DNA from: Bacteroidales bacterium F22
GTDB lineage: Bacteria > Bacteroidota > Bacteroidia > Bacteroidales > Bacteroidaceae
Assembly (NCBI GenBank): GCA_029541985.1
Contig: CP095414.1
Coordinates: 1,922,001-1,986,000 of the forward strand
Direction: 5' to 3'
DNA: 64,000 nucleotides
The notes beneath the pieces were generated by a model that did not search any database, was not told the origin of the DNA, and saw nothing but the letters and a program-made list of their open reading frames with translations. Positions 8,464 to 17,480 of the stretch are shown here, piece by piece. The translations under genes and the position numbers were made by a program. How positions within the stretch are numbered: the stretch's first letter is position 1; each line of letters begins with the position of its first letter.

Positions 8464-8850
8464 ATGATAAAAGAAAAACTAAAATTAGAGTACATGCTGC
8501 AGAGTACTTCCAAGAACGTTATTTGGGAGGCTATCAGTACCTCTATTGGACTGGAGAGATGGTTCGCTGATAGTGTGGTGCTTGCTAATAGGCATGCCAC
8601 TTTTTCGTGGGGAACGGAAGAGGTACGCGAGGCAGAAATAATTGCTATTCGGTCACATCAATATATTCGCTTTCATTGGCTTGACGAGGAAGAACCTAGA
8701 AGTTATTTTGAGCTGCGAATGAATTGCAATGAAATGACTGGTAAATACACTCTTGTGATTACTGATTTTGCTGATTCTGAAGATTTAGAAATGCAGCAAG
8801 AACTCTGGGATACACAAATAGAAGAGCTGATGCGCAAGACGGGATTGTAG
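8464..8850 (+). CDS. START-like domain protein of Bacteroidota
   Basis: A small cytoplasmic protein of 128 aa with a helix-grip (SRPBCC) pattern: YMLQSTSKNVIWEAIST, a GLERWFAD segment, then beta-strands ending in a C-terminal amphipathic helix. It resembles the START-like/AHSA1-like single-domain proteins found widely in this phylum. Their ligand is unknown. I place the start at the ATG at 8464. The frame is open back to a TTG at 8407, but the extra 19 residues (LVVYDKRLC...) have no family character, and AT-rich promoter-like DNA lies in that stretch. The gene lies immediately before lptF-like, with 63 bp between them. Confidence 0.7.
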   Translation: MIKEKLKLEYMLQSTSKNVIWEAISTSIGLERWFADSVVLANRHATFSWGTEEVREAEIIAIRSHQYIRFHWLDEEEPRSYFELRMNCNEMTGKYTLVITDFADSEDLEMQQELWDTQIEELMRKTGL

Positions 8851-8875
8851 TTTTGTTATTTTTAATGGTCATAAA

Positions 8876-8908
8876 TTGTGGAATAATCGGCTTTTTGTGT
8901 TATTTTTG
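8876..8908 (+). promoter_or_regulatory. Promoter immediately upstream of the LptF/G gene
   Basis: TTG (8876-8878), a 22-nt spacer and TATTTTTG (8901-8908) fit the Bacteroidota consensus. The -7 element ends 5 nt before the ATG at 8914, predicting a leaderless or near-leaderless mRNA. Confidence 0.6.
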
Positions 8909-8913
8909 TCCCT

Positions 8914-10827
8914 ATGATACGCATAAAAAAGCTTGACCGTTTTATACTCAAAACTTTCCTGATGCTCTTTGCAGGTACTTTCTTGATCTGCTTATTTATT
9001 TTCATGATGCAGTTCTTGTGGCGCTTTGTCGATGAACTCATCGGGAAGGGATTGTCTATGTCTGTATTAGGAGAGTTCTTCTTCTATGCAGCGCTTACTC
9101 TTGTACCTCAAGCTCTTCCGCTTGCAGTGCTCTTGGCATCACTGATTTCTTTTGGTAATCTAGGGGAACAATTTGAACTCCTAGCCATGAAAGCTGCAGG
9201 AGTTCCACTGCTTCGTATCATGCGTCCTCTCTGGATCTTTGTCGTCGGATTATGTCTGGTCTCCTTTTATTTTCAAAATGTGATTGCCCCCAAAGCGGAG
9301 GTGAAACTGTGGACTTTATTGGTCTCTATGAAACAGAAATCACCTGAGTTGGATATCCCCGAAGGTATCTTCTATAGCGATGTGCCGGGGTATAATATCT
9401 TTGTGAAGTCTAAAAACCGAGATTCAGGTATGATGTATGATTTGATGATTTACAATTTTGCCGATGGTTTCGAAAATGCACATATCGTTCTTGCTGATAG
9501 CGGACGGATGAACATGACAGCGGACAAGAAGCATCTTATCTTGACATTATATTCGGGGGAACAATTTGAGAATTTAAAAGCACAAAATAAAAAAGATAAG
9601 AGTGTACCTTATAGGCGAGAGAGTTTCGGGAAGAAGGTAACTATTATTGAATTTGATAGTGACTTTAAGATGGCCGATAGTGGATTTATGAATACCAGTG
9701 CCCGGTCTAAAGATATCAAACAGTTGGTTCAAGCTATCGACTCGATGGAAATCCGACAGGATAGTGTCGGACGTGCCTTTTACAATACGGCTATCAAAGG
9801 GGTGTATAGTAAGATTAGAACGAAGATGAATGCCAAAGATTCTTTGGCTTATGTAGATATTCCACTCAATCGGTACGATATTGATAGTATCTATCGGTCT
9901 ATGTCGCTCGTGGAACGGCAAAATGTACTTTCTAATGCTGCAAAAGTCGTCTCTACCCAGAATAATGATTTTACTTTCAAGACGGCTACCGTAGGGGATA
10001 GTGAACATAAGATTCGTCGTCATGAGGCTGCGTTGCATAAGAAGTTCTCTATGGCACTCTCGTGCCTGTTTTTCTTCTTTATCGGAGCACCGCTAGGAGG
10101 AATCATTCGTAAAGGAGGACTGGGAATGCCCGTAGTGGTGTCCGTGCTGTTCTTTATTATTTACTATATCATTGATACTTCAGGCTATAAGATGGCTCGT
10201 GATGGTTATTGGATTGTGTGGACTGGTATGTGGATGAGTAGTGCTATACTAGCTCCTATAGGTTTCTTCCTGACATACAACTCCAACCGTGATTCGGTCA
10301 TGTTCAATGTCGATATTTATGTAGAGTGGATAAAACGGGTAATAGGTATCCGAGGTAGTCGACATTTAGCTGTCAAGGAGGTTGTGATTGATGATCCTGA
10401 TTACCCTGAGATGATTAATCAGCTACAGGAGTTGTCAACTGACATCAAGGCCTATGCTGATAAGCCTCATGCGCTAAAGATGCCAAATTATGTATATCTT
10501 TGGTTAAGATCTGGACAAGATAAACCTATGGAAGATATTATCAATAAGATGGAACAAATTTTGCGCGTCTTATCAAACAGTAAGAGTAGTCATATCATCA
10601 AGCAAGCCAATGCATATCCTGTCGTTCCTATGCATGCGCATACCAGACCTTTCTCCAAGACAAGTCTCAACCGAACGGCTGGTATCCTATTCCCTGTCGG
10701 ATTGGTCTTTTATGGTCGCGTTTGGGCTTTTAGATTAAGACTTAAAAGAGACTTGCAGAAAATATTGATACTCAATAATCAGATGATTGAATTGATTAAT
10801 CATTACTGTATCAAAGGAAAAAAATAA
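8914..10827 (+). CDS. LptF/LptG-family lipopolysaccharide export permease
   Basis: An inner-membrane permease that works with the LptB ATPase to extract lipopolysaccharide and feed it to the Lpt bridge. It begins with the conserved LDRFILKTFLMLFAGTF helix. Further membrane segments lie near residues 50-75 and 100-130, a large periplasmic domain (about 130-370) follows, and then three more helices (about 375-470). The length of 637 aa greatly exceeds E. coli LptF or LptG (about 360). The extra roughly 170 residues at the C-terminus are largely soluble but hold a hydrophobic stretch near 589-606. Whether this is the LptF or LptG copy cannot be decided here. ribBA follows 30 bp later, so co-transcription is likely. 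Confidence 0.85.
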   Translation: MIRIKKLDRFILKTFLMLFAGTFLICLFIFMMQFLWRFVDELIGKGLSMSVLGEFFFYAALTLVPQALPLAVLLASLISFGNLGEQFELLAMKAAGVPLLRIMRPLWIFVVGLCLVSFYFQNVIAPKAEVKLWTLLVSMKQKSPELDIPEGIFYSDVPGYNIFVKSKNRDSGMMYDLMIYNFADGFENAHIVLADSGRMNMTADKKHLILTLYSGEQFENLKAQNKKDKSVPYRRESFGKKVTIIEFDSDFKMADSGFMNTSARSKDIKQLVQAIDSMEIRQDSVGRAFYNTAIKGVYSKIRTKMNAKDSLAYVDIPLNRYDIDSIYRSMSLVERQNVLSNAAKVVSTQNNDFTFKTATVGDSEHKIRRHEAALHKKFSMALSCLFFFFIGAPLGGIIRKGGLGMPVVVSVLFFIIYYIIDTSGYKMARDGYWIVWTGMWMSSAILAPIGFFLTYNSNRDSVMFNVDIYVEWIKRVIGIRGSRHLAVKEVVIDDPDYPEMINQLQELSTDIKAYADKPHALKMPNYVYLWLRSGQDKPMEDIINKMEQILRVLSNSKSSHIIKQANAYPVVPMHAHTRPFSKTSLNRTAGILFPVGLVFYGRVWAFRLRLKRDLQKILILNNQMIELINHYCIKGKK

Positions 10828-10857
10828 TTATTAGTAACCATTTCGAATAATAGATTT

Positions 10858-12072
10858 ATGAAGGATTTCAAACTAAACACAATTGATGAGGCTATTGCCG
10901 ACTTCAAAAAAGGAAAGATGGTCATCGTTGTTGATGATGAAGATCGCGAAAATGAAGGCGACTTCATTATGGCAGCAGAAAAAGTAACACCAGATGATGT
11001 TAACTTTATGCTTAAATATGGACGTGGTGTACTTTGTGCACCACTTGGTGAAGAAGTCTGTTCTAAATTAGACTTGCCGATGCAGGCTCAAGCGAATACC
11101 TCTATATATGAAACTCCATTTACTGTCACTGTAGATATGCTTGAGGGCTGTACCACAGGAGTTTCAATGCATGACCGAGCTGCGACAATCAATGCGCTAG
11201 CTAACCCAAATACTAAACCAGAGGACCTTGGTCGTCCCGGACATATCAGTCCATTACGTGCTCGCTCTCGTGGCGTGTTGCGCAGAGCAGGACATACTGA
11301 GGCGGCTGTCGATTTAGCTCGTCTCGCTGGACTTCAGCCAGCTGGTGCACTTATTGAGATTATCAATGAAGATGGAACCATGGCTCGACTACCTCAACTT
11401 CAGCTAGTCGCTGAGAAATGGGGCTTGAAGATTGTTTCTATTAAGGATTTGATTGCTTATAGATTGAAGCAAGAATCTATCGTTGAAAAAGGAGTAGAGG
11501 TAGCTATGCCTACTGAATATGGTCATTTCAGATTGACTGCATTTAAACAGAAATCTAATGGACTAGAACATATGGCTCTTGTCAAAGGGGATATCACTAC
11601 TGATGAGCCCGTTTTGGTACGTGTCCACTCATCTTGCGCTACTGGAGATATACTAGGTTCATCTCGTTGTGATTGTGGTGCACAATTGCACAAATCGATG
11701 GAGATGGTTGAGAAAGAAGGGCGTGGCGTCATCATTTATATGAATCAAGAAGGCCGTGGTATCGGTCTGATGGCTAAGATGGAGGCTTATAAATTGCAAG
11801 AAGAAGGGATGGATACTGTGGATGCTAATTTGCATCTTGGTTTCGATGCTGACGAACGTGATTATGGTGTCGGTGCTGAGATTCTTCGTGAACTCGGTGT
11901 CTCAAAAATGCGCTTGATGACTAACAATCCAGTGAAACGTATTGGCTTGGAAGCTTATGGGCTAGAAATCGTAGAGAATGTACCTATTGAGATTTCTCCT
12001 AATAAATACAATGTGCGTTATTTACATACCAAGAAGGAACGTATGGGACATACGTTACATTTCACTAAGTAA
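10858..12072 (+). CDS. ribBA: Bifunctional DHBP synthase / GTP cyclohydrolase II
   Basis: Makes both precursors of riboflavin: 3,4-dihydroxy-2-butanone 4-phosphate from ribulose 5-phosphate, and the pyrimidine from GTP. The N-terminal RibB domain shows [12 protein letters not shown] near residues 24-36, [10 protein letters not shown] near 100, and [10 protein letters not shown] near 124. The C-terminal RibA domain has the zinc cysteines Cys260, Cys271 and Cys273, plus NQEGRGIGL near 297. Length 404 aa is standard for the fusion. It lies 30 bp behind the LptF/G gene and 53 bp ahead of an aminotransferase. No FMN riboswitch is visible upstream; the short gap leaves no room for one. Confidence 0.96.
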   Translation: MKDFKLNTIDEAIADFKKGKMVIVVDDEDRENEGDFIMAAEKVTPDDVNFMLKYGRGVLCAPLGEEVCSKLDLPMQAQANTSIYETPFTVTVDMLEGCTTGVSMHDRAATINALANPNTKPEDLGRPGHISPLRARSRGVLRRAGHTEAAVDLARLAGLQPAGALIEIINEDGTMARLPQLQLVAEKWGLKIVSIKDLIAYRLKQESIVEKGVEVAMPTEYGHFRLTAFKQKSNGLEHMALVKGDITTDEPVLVRVHSSCATGDILGSSRCDCGAQLHKSMEMVEKEGRGVIIYMNQEGRGIGLMAKMEAYKLQEEGMDTVDANLHLGFDADERDYGVGAEILRELGVSKMRLMTNNPVKRIGLEAYGLEIVENVPIEISPNKYNVRYLHTKKERMGHTLHFTK

Positions 12073-12125
12073 GAAAGATCAGATTTTGAAAGAGATATAG
12101 AACATTTATTATACAAAAGACTCAT

Positions 12126-13319
12126 ATGAACGAACTATCTGCAAGACTGAATAGTCTATCGACATCGGCTACATTGGCTATGGCTCAAAAAAGTGCTGAA
12201 CTACGTGAACAAGGGGTGGATGTAATCAACCTAAGTGTGGGAGAACCCGATTTTGATACTCCAGACCATATCAAAGAGGCTGCCAAACAGGCTATTAATG
12301 ACAATTTCTCTCACTATTCCCCGGTAATGGGCTATCCTGCTCTTCGTGAAGCCATAGTTGCTAAATTGAAAATTGAAAACGAGTTTGATTTTGCGCTCAA
12401 TCAGATAGTCGTATCTAATGGGGCTAAACAAAGTGTATGTAATACGTTACTTGCGATTGTAAATCCAGGTGATGAAGTAATCATCCCTGCACCTTATTGG
12501 GTTAGTTATCCTGAGATGGTCAAGTTGGCTGAGGGTAAACCCGTTATCGTCTCTGCAGGTATTGACCAGGATTTTAAGATGACTCCTGAACAACTACGGA
12601 GCGCTATCACTCCTAAAACGCGTGCCTTGATCATCTGTTCTCCTTCCAATCCTACGGGTGCGGTATATAGTTCTGATGAATTGGCTGGTTTGGTCGAAGT
12701 GCTTCGTGAATTTCCTCGTGTGATTGTCATCTCAGATGAAATCTATGAACATATCAATTATGTAGGTAAGCATGAGAGCATAGGTCAATTCAAGGGGATG
12801 CTTGACCGTACTGTAATCGTCAATGGGGTATCCAAGGCTTATGCAATGACTGGATGGCGTATCGGTTTTATCGCTGCACCTCAATGGATTGCTGCTGCTT
12901 GTAATAAATTACAAGGACAATATACCTCTGGCCCTTGTTCTGTATCTCAGAAAGCGGCTGAGGCGGCTTATGTGGGGACTCAGCAACCTGTCGAGGAGAT
13001 GCGTTTGGCTTTTGCTCGTCGTAGAGAATTGATTGTGAAGTTGGCTAAAGAGATTCCTGGCTTCGAGGTGAGTGTTCCTGATGGTGCTTTCTATATCTTT
13101 CCTAAATGTGATTCTTACTATGGCAAGTCAGCTGGTAAATATACGATAAACAATGGGATGGATTTAGCGCTGTATCTTCTTCAAGAGGCTCATGTAGCCT
13201 GTGTAGCTGGTAGTGCCTTTGGCGCTCCTGATTGTCTACGGATGAGTTATGCTACAAGCGATGAAAAGATAGAAGAGGCGATGAATCGTATAACTGATGC
13301 TTTGGCTGTATTGAAGTAA
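12126..13319 (+). CDS. PLP-dependent aspartate-type aminotransferase
   Basis: A class I aminotransferase of 397 aa, probably using aspartate or aromatic amino acids and 2-oxoglutarate. The PLP lysine is Lys237 in GVSKAYAMTGWRIGF. The substrate-arginine and cofactor-binding motifs are visible: SNPTGAVYSS near residue 178 and DEIYEHINY near 205. The N-terminus, LSVGEPDFDTP, is typical of the thermostable AspC subgroup. It is the last gene of the lptF-ribBA run and ends at a strong terminator. Exact substrate preference cannot be read from the sequence. Confidence 0.9.
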   Translation: MNELSARLNSLSTSATLAMAQKSAELREQGVDVINLSVGEPDFDTPDHIKEAAKQAINDNFSHYSPVMGYPALREAIVAKLKIENEFDFALNQIVVSNGAKQSVCNTLLAIVNPGDEVIIPAPYWVSYPEMVKLAEGKPVIVSAGIDQDFKMTPEQLRSAITPKTRALIICSPSNPTGAVYSSDELAGLVEVLREFPRVIVISDEIYEHINYVGKHESIGQFKGMLDRTVIVNGVSKAYAMTGWRIGFIAAPQWIAAACNKLQGQYTSGPCSVSQKAAEAAYVGTQQPVEEMRLAFARRRELIVKLAKEIPGFEVSVPDGAFYIFPKCDSYYGKSAGKYTINNGMDLALYLLQEAHVACVAGSAFGAPDCLRMSYATSDEKIEEAMNRITDALAVLK

Positions 13320-13350
13320 TTTCACTTCTCCTTTCCTTATTGAAGACTTT

Positions 13351-13396
13351 AGACAAGTCGTTGTGCAATTGATTGTGCAACGGCTTGTCTTTTTTT
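13351..13396 (+). terminator. Rho-independent terminator after the aminotransferase
   Basis: Eighteen-base arms (13351-13368 and 13373-13390), complementary apart from one G-U pair, enclose the loop TTGA. A run of T follows to 13396. Confidence 0.9.
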
Positions 13397-13424
13397 ATGT
13401 GTCATGTATCTGGTCGTGAATTAT

Positions 13425-13455
13425 TTTGTTTACTCGTATATTCTATTTATATTTG
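13425..13455 (+). promoter_or_regulatory. Promoter of the glycosyltransferase pair
   Basis: TTTG (13425-13428), a 19-nt spacer, then TATATTTG (13448-13455). This is a near-perfect Bacteroidota promoter between the upstream terminator and the GT2 gene. Transcription should begin about 5-8 nt downstream. Confidence 0.75.
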
Positions 13456-13493
13456 TTTACTCCTCGGTTTGCTTCATATAGAAGCAGTTCTAG

Positions 13494-14711
13494 GTGGAAA
13501 TTAGAAATCATACGATAAATCATTCAAATAGTATAACCGTGGAATTCCTACACATCATCCATCTTTTAGAAATCCTCTCGTGGGTTTATTTTGCTTGTTG
13601 TATTGTGTATTTAGCTGTATTTGCTTTGGCGGCATTGTTTCATAAACAGTCTAAATCTATACAGACGGACAAGCAAGCTAAGATTGCTGTGGTCTATCCT
13701 GCCTATGCTGAGGATAAAGTAATTATGGAAGCTGTGAAATCTTCATTAAATCAAGATTACCCCAGTGATTTGTATGATATCATTGTCATTTCAGACCATA
13801 TGCAGGATGCTACCAATCAACTTCTCAGCACTTTACCTATCCGATTGTTACAACCAATATTTGACGAGAGCTCCAAAGCTAAAGCTTTACAATATACGAT
13901 TGATCATATTTCAGATGATTATGATGCGTTGATTATTCTCGATGCGGATAATCGTGTAGAGAAAGATTTCCTTAGTCGTATGAATGAGTCGTATCAGGAA
14001 GGACATGTTGCGATACAAGCCCATCGTACAGCTAAGCACCTAAATACATCTATTGCATTGCTTGATGCGGCAAGTGAGGAGATGAACAATAGCATCTTTC
14101 GTGCTGGACACGTAGCTATGGGCCTTCCTTCTGCCTTGATTGGGTCGGGTATGTTATTCGATTTTAAGTGGTTCGTTGACCATGTGGGGCTATTAGAAAC
14201 TGCTGGAGAGGATAAAGAGTTTGAGATTTTCTTGGTTCGTGAGAAGGTAGGAATCCAATACCTCAAAGAGGTGCTTGTCTATGATGAGAAGACACCTAAG
14301 ACTGAGGTTCTTAAGAATCAACGCAAACGGTGGCTTGCTGCTCAGCTGTTTTCTTTGAAGAGTCATATATCACAACTCCCCAAGGCTTTATTTGCAGGTA
14401 ATATAGGTTATGCAGATAAGATTATTCAGTGGACGCTACCTCCTCGTATTCTACTCATTGCTGCTCTTTTTATGGGTTGCATAGTGGTTAGCCTGATTGA
14501 TGTTTATTGGAGTGTCAAATGGTGGATTCTCTTTGTCGTGTTGTTGTTGTCATTACTGATTGCTATCCCTAAATGGTTGTGGAAGAAGGGACTGTTGTCC
14601 TCTTTACTGCATATCCCTATTTTGACATGGGTTATGTTTTGCAATCTCTTTCACTTGCGAGGAGCAGCAAAGAAATTCATCCATACAGAGCATGGTAATC
14701 ATGAGGAATAA
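13494..14711 (+). CDS. Membrane glycosyltransferase, family GT2
   Basis: An inner-membrane glycosyltransferase that uses a nucleotide-sugar donor on the cytoplasmic side. It has one hydrophobic segment at the N-terminus (about residues 20-52) and two to three at the C-terminus (about 310-390). The GT-A domain shows VYPAYAEDKVI, the DXD-like DAD at about 150-152, and a Q-x-x-R-W motif (QRKRW) at 276-280, typical of processive GT2 enzymes. The start is uncertain. GTG at 13494 gives 405 aa, and GTG at 13539 gives 390 aa beginning before the first helix. Both lie downstream of the promoter. The product is unknown; a surface polysaccharide or glycolipid is likely. A GT4 gene follows 27 bp later. 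Confidence 0.85.
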   Translation: MEIRNHTINHSNSITVEFLHIIHLLEILSWVYFACCIVYLAVFALAALFHKQSKSIQTDKQAKIAVVYPAYAEDKVIMEAVKSSLNQDYPSDLYDIIVISDHMQDATNQLLSTLPIRLLQPIFDESSKAKALQYTIDHISDDYDALIILDADNRVEKDFLSRMNESYQEGHVAIQAHRTAKHLNTSIALLDAASEEMNNSIFRAGHVAMGLPSALIGSGMLFDFKWFVDHVGLLETAGEDKEFEIFLVREKVGIQYLKEVLVYDEKTPKTEVLKNQRKRWLAAQLFSLKSHISQLPKALFAGNIGYADKIIQWTLPPRILLIAALFMGCIVVSLIDVYWSVKWWILFVVLLLSLLIAIPKWLWKKGLLSSLLHIPILTWVMFCNLFHLRGAAKKFIHTEHGNHEE

Positions 14712-14738
14712 AGGTTTTTATTAATACATCTATACATT

Positions 14739-15860
14739 ATGAAAATAGCAATCGAAGCACAACGTATTTTTCGTGTCGACAAACACGGGATGGATATGGT
14801 TATCTTAGAGAGTCTGAAGCAGATACAGAAGCTAGACTATGAGAATGAATATTTCGTATTAGTCAAAGGGGGAGAGGATAGATGCTTGGAAGAGACTGAC
14901 AATATGCATATCGTGGAGATTCATTGTCCCACTTATCCCTTGTGGGAACAAGTTGCGCTGCCTCGAGCAGTCGCTAAGATAAAACCTGACTTATTGCATT
15001 GCACGAGCAATACGGCTCCTCTATATTGCAGTGTCCCATTGGTGCTTACCTTGCACGATATCATCTTTCTAGAGAAACGACAAGCGAGCAGCAAGTCATG
15101 GTATCAGGAGATGGGTTGGTACTATAGACGTCTAATCGTACCTCGTATCTTGAATAAGTGTAAGATGATTATTACTGTATCGAAGTTTGAATGTAAACGT
15201 ATACAGGAGAGATTAAACCTCCCTGAGGAGAGAATTACCTCTATATATAATGGTTTCAATGCCTATTTCAAGCCAATTGATGCTGACCCTGATATCGTAA
15301 AGAAGTATGTAGACACCATGGATTATTTCTTTTTCTTAGGAAATACTGACCCTAAAAAGAATGCTGTCCGTGTTTTGAAAGCCTATAGCCTTTATCTTAA
15401 GTCATCAGACAAACGACGAAAGTTACTGATTGCAGACCTTAAGGAGTCTTTTATTGATGAGATGTTACATGCTAATCATCTAGAAGAGATTAAGCCGTAT
15501 CTATCTTTTCCTGGATACATTGTCAATAAGGATTTGATTCATCTCTACAATGGCGCTTATCTGTTTCTTTATCCTTCTTTACGGGAGAGCTTCGGTATCC
15601 CACAGTTAGAAGCTATGGCTTGTGGTACCCCTCTTATTGCAGGTAATACCTCTGCGATGCCTGAAATTGCTGGAGAAGATGCTGTGCTAGTGAATCCTAT
15701 GGATGAAAAGGAAATAGCTGATGCAATGCTTCGGTTGGAGAATGATGAGGTCTATTACAATGAGAAGAGAAGATATGGATTGGAAAGAGCCACACGCTTT
15801 TCTTGGCACAATACAGCCAAGGAACTCTTAAGCCTTTATAAGAAGGTACTGACTAAATAG
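14739..15860 (+). CDS. Glycosyltransferase, family GT4 (GT-B fold)
   Basis: A cytoplasmic or peripheral membrane glycosyltransferase of 373 aa. The C-terminal donor-binding domain carries the retaining EX7E motif in RESFGIPQLEAMACGTP, near residues 283-293. FFFLGNTDPKKN near 198 matches the usual GT4 start of the second Rossmann domain. The N-terminal acceptor domain begins MKIAIEAQRIF. It is the second gene of a two-gene unit with the GT2 enzyme, so both probably act on one glycan. Its last 8 bases overlap, tail to tail, with the LolC/E-like gene on the other strand. Sugar and acceptor are not predictable. Confidence 0.88.
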   Translation: MKIAIEAQRIFRVDKHGMDMVILESLKQIQKLDYENEYFVLVKGGEDRCLEETDNMHIVEIHCPTYPLWEQVALPRAVAKIKPDLLHCTSNTAPLYCSVPLVLTLHDIIFLEKRQASSKSWYQEMGWYYRRLIVPRILNKCKMIITVSKFECKRIQERLNLPEERITSIYNGFNAYFKPIDADPDIVKKYVDTMDYFFFLGNTDPKKNAVRVLKAYSLYLKSSDKRRKLLIADLKESFIDEMLHANHLEEIKPYLSFPGYIVNKDLIHLYNGAYLFLYPSLRESFGIPQLEAMACGTPLIAGNTSAMPEIAGEDAVLVNPMDEKEIADAMLRLENDEVYYNEKRRYGLERATRFSWHNTAKELLSLYKKVLTK

Positions 15861-17103
15861 TTGTTTGCTCTTTCTTCTTATTGGACTTACTTAACCGTCG
15901 TATAGGCCACCAAACGGCAATAAAGCCGATGGCAAGGACGGTGATAAATATAATGATGATATCTATGATTTGTACTTGTACAGGGTAGGCAGTGATCGCA
16001 AATTGTGCAGCAGAATTGCCTAAGGTGATGATTCCATAATATTGCTGTATCAGACAGAGTATCAATCCGAGAATAATACCCGATACTGCTCCGATGATAC
16101 ATATTAATCGACCTATATATAGGAATACTTGTGCGACTTGCTTCTCATTACATCCAAGATGACGCAATGTCCGAGTATCTTCTTTCTTCTCGATAATCAT
16201 CATAGAGATAGATCCAATGACATTAAAACTGGCTACCAATAAGATGAAACTGAGGAAAATATAAGAGATGATTTTCTCTATCTCCATCACTTTAAAGATA
16301 TCATGCTGCTGTTCATAGCGGTTTTCGACGATATAGTTATCTCCTAGGAACTGACTAATTGATTTCTGTTCACTTGACGGATCTACGTTGGGAGACAAAC
16401 GAATACCTATATCGCTTGCTTCATCTGTATAGTCGAGTAAATTTCGAAGGAATCCTATGGATGAGACAATATAATGGGCATCATATTGTTGGAGATTCAC
16501 GACAAATACAACCCCTGGGGAATAGAGATAGCCCTCGCGGAATGAAGATTGAGGATTGGCCATATTGACTCTCCCTTTTCTCTTGGGGATATATATTTCT
16601 AGTGGGTCTACGAAACGCAGTCCACAACCTAAGGTGGAGGTCAATTCCCCTCCTAATACTCCGTATTGTACGATTTCATCATGTAGTTTGAACTTTCCGT
16701 TTCCGTATAAAATACTATCAATCTGACTGAGTTGTTGGAAATTGTCCGACACTCCTTTGATGGTAACCATCGCTTGCTGGTCTTTATATTTGACCATCGC
16801 TTGTTCTTGTAAACTAGGAGACCAAACAGCAATCTGAGGTCTCTTTTTCAGTTCCAGCAAGATAGAGTCATTGGTGTGTAGCACTTTACCCGTAGCTGGG
16901 GAGATGCGTAGTTGAGGGTCAAAGGAGGTGAAGAATCCGCTAGCCATATCTTGAAATCCATTAAATACAGATAGTGTACAGACCAATGCCAACGTTGTCA
17001 GTGAGACACCACAAATGGCCACGCCTGATATCCAATTGATGGCGTGGTGTTTCTTTTTAGAGAAGAGGTAACGGAAAGCAATGTATAACGAGAATCTATT
17101 CAT
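15853..17103 (-). CDS. LolC/LolE-type ABC permease (FtsX-like)
   Basis: An inner-membrane permease of the lipoprotein-releasing type. It starts with the family's typical FSLYIAFRYLFSKKKH and a first transmembrane helix near residues 24-50. A periplasmic MacB-like domain follows (about 50-265), then three C-terminal helices (about 275-405). Length 416 aa is standard. Such permeases work with a LolD ATPase to move lipoproteins from the inner membrane to LolA. A LolD-like ATPase is encoded at 47398-48051, but not next to this gene. It is last in the aroQ-pyk-methyltransferase-rbfA-permease unit, 28 bp behind rbfA. Confidence 0.88.
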   Translation of the reverse strand: MNRFSLYIAFRYLFSKKKHHAINWISGVAICGVSLTTLALVCTLSVFNGFQDMASGFFTSFDPQLRISPATGKVLHTNDSILLELKKRPQIAVWSPSLQEQAMVKYKDQQAMVTIKGVSDNFQQLSQIDSILYGNGKFKLHDEIVQYGVLGGELTSTLGCGLRFVDPLEIYIPKRKGRVNMANPQSSFREGYLYSPGVVFVVNLQQYDAHYIVSSIGFLRNLLDYTDEASDIGIRLSPNVDPSSEQKSISQFLGDNYIVENRYEQQHDIFKVMEIEKIISYIFLSFILLVASFNVIGSISMMIIEKKEDTRTLRHLGCNEKQVAQVFLYIGRLICIIGAVSGIILGLILCLIQQYYGIITLGNSAAQFAITAYPVQVQIIDIIIIFITVLAIGFIAVWWPIRRLSKSNKKKEQTTI

Positions 17104-17131
17104 TGATTAGGAGTAGCTAGACGTAGCGTGC

Positions 17132-17467
17132 TTATTTCTTTAGCAAGTCGTCTATATGTTCGATATAATCCAGTGAATCATCGAGGAAAAACCGGACTTC
17201 TGGGATGATTCGTAATTGGAAACGTACTCGTTTACCCAAATCGTACCTGATATCTTTGGCATGAGCATTGATATTTTTCAATAGTTCTTCACCTTTCTCC
17301 GAAGGGAAGATGCTCAAATAAACTGTAGCTATTCCCATATCAGGACTGATACGTACTTTACTTACAGAAATCAACACCCCATGGGTGGCTTTGGTCTGAA
17401 GCATAAATATGTCTCCCAATTCTTTTTGTAATAAACGAGAGATCTTTTGTTGTCTTGTAGTATCCAT
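17132..17467 (-). CDS. rbfA: Ribosome-binding factor A
   Basis: A 111-aa KH-like protein that binds the 30S subunit during late 16S rRNA maturation and cold adaptation. The pattern RQQKISRLLQKELGDIF at the N-terminus, VRISPDMGIATVYLS in the middle and LRIIPEVRFFLDDSLDY near the end are hallmark RbfA segments. Length is normal. It lies 13 bp behind the O-methyltransferase and 28 bp ahead of the LolC/E-like permease, the gene order usual in Bacteroidota. Confidence 0.94.
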   Translation of the reverse strand: MDTTRQQKISRLLQKELGDIFMLQTKATHGVLISVSKVRISPDMGIATVYLSIFPSEKGEELLKNINAHAKDIRYDLGKRVRFQLRIIPEVRFFLDDSLDYIEHIDDLLKK

Positions 17468-17480
17468 ATATATAGTAATT

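Noticed and set aside
10828-10857. FMN riboswitch upstream of ribBA
   Set aside because: The gap is only 30 bp, and no RFN-type conserved bases are visible.
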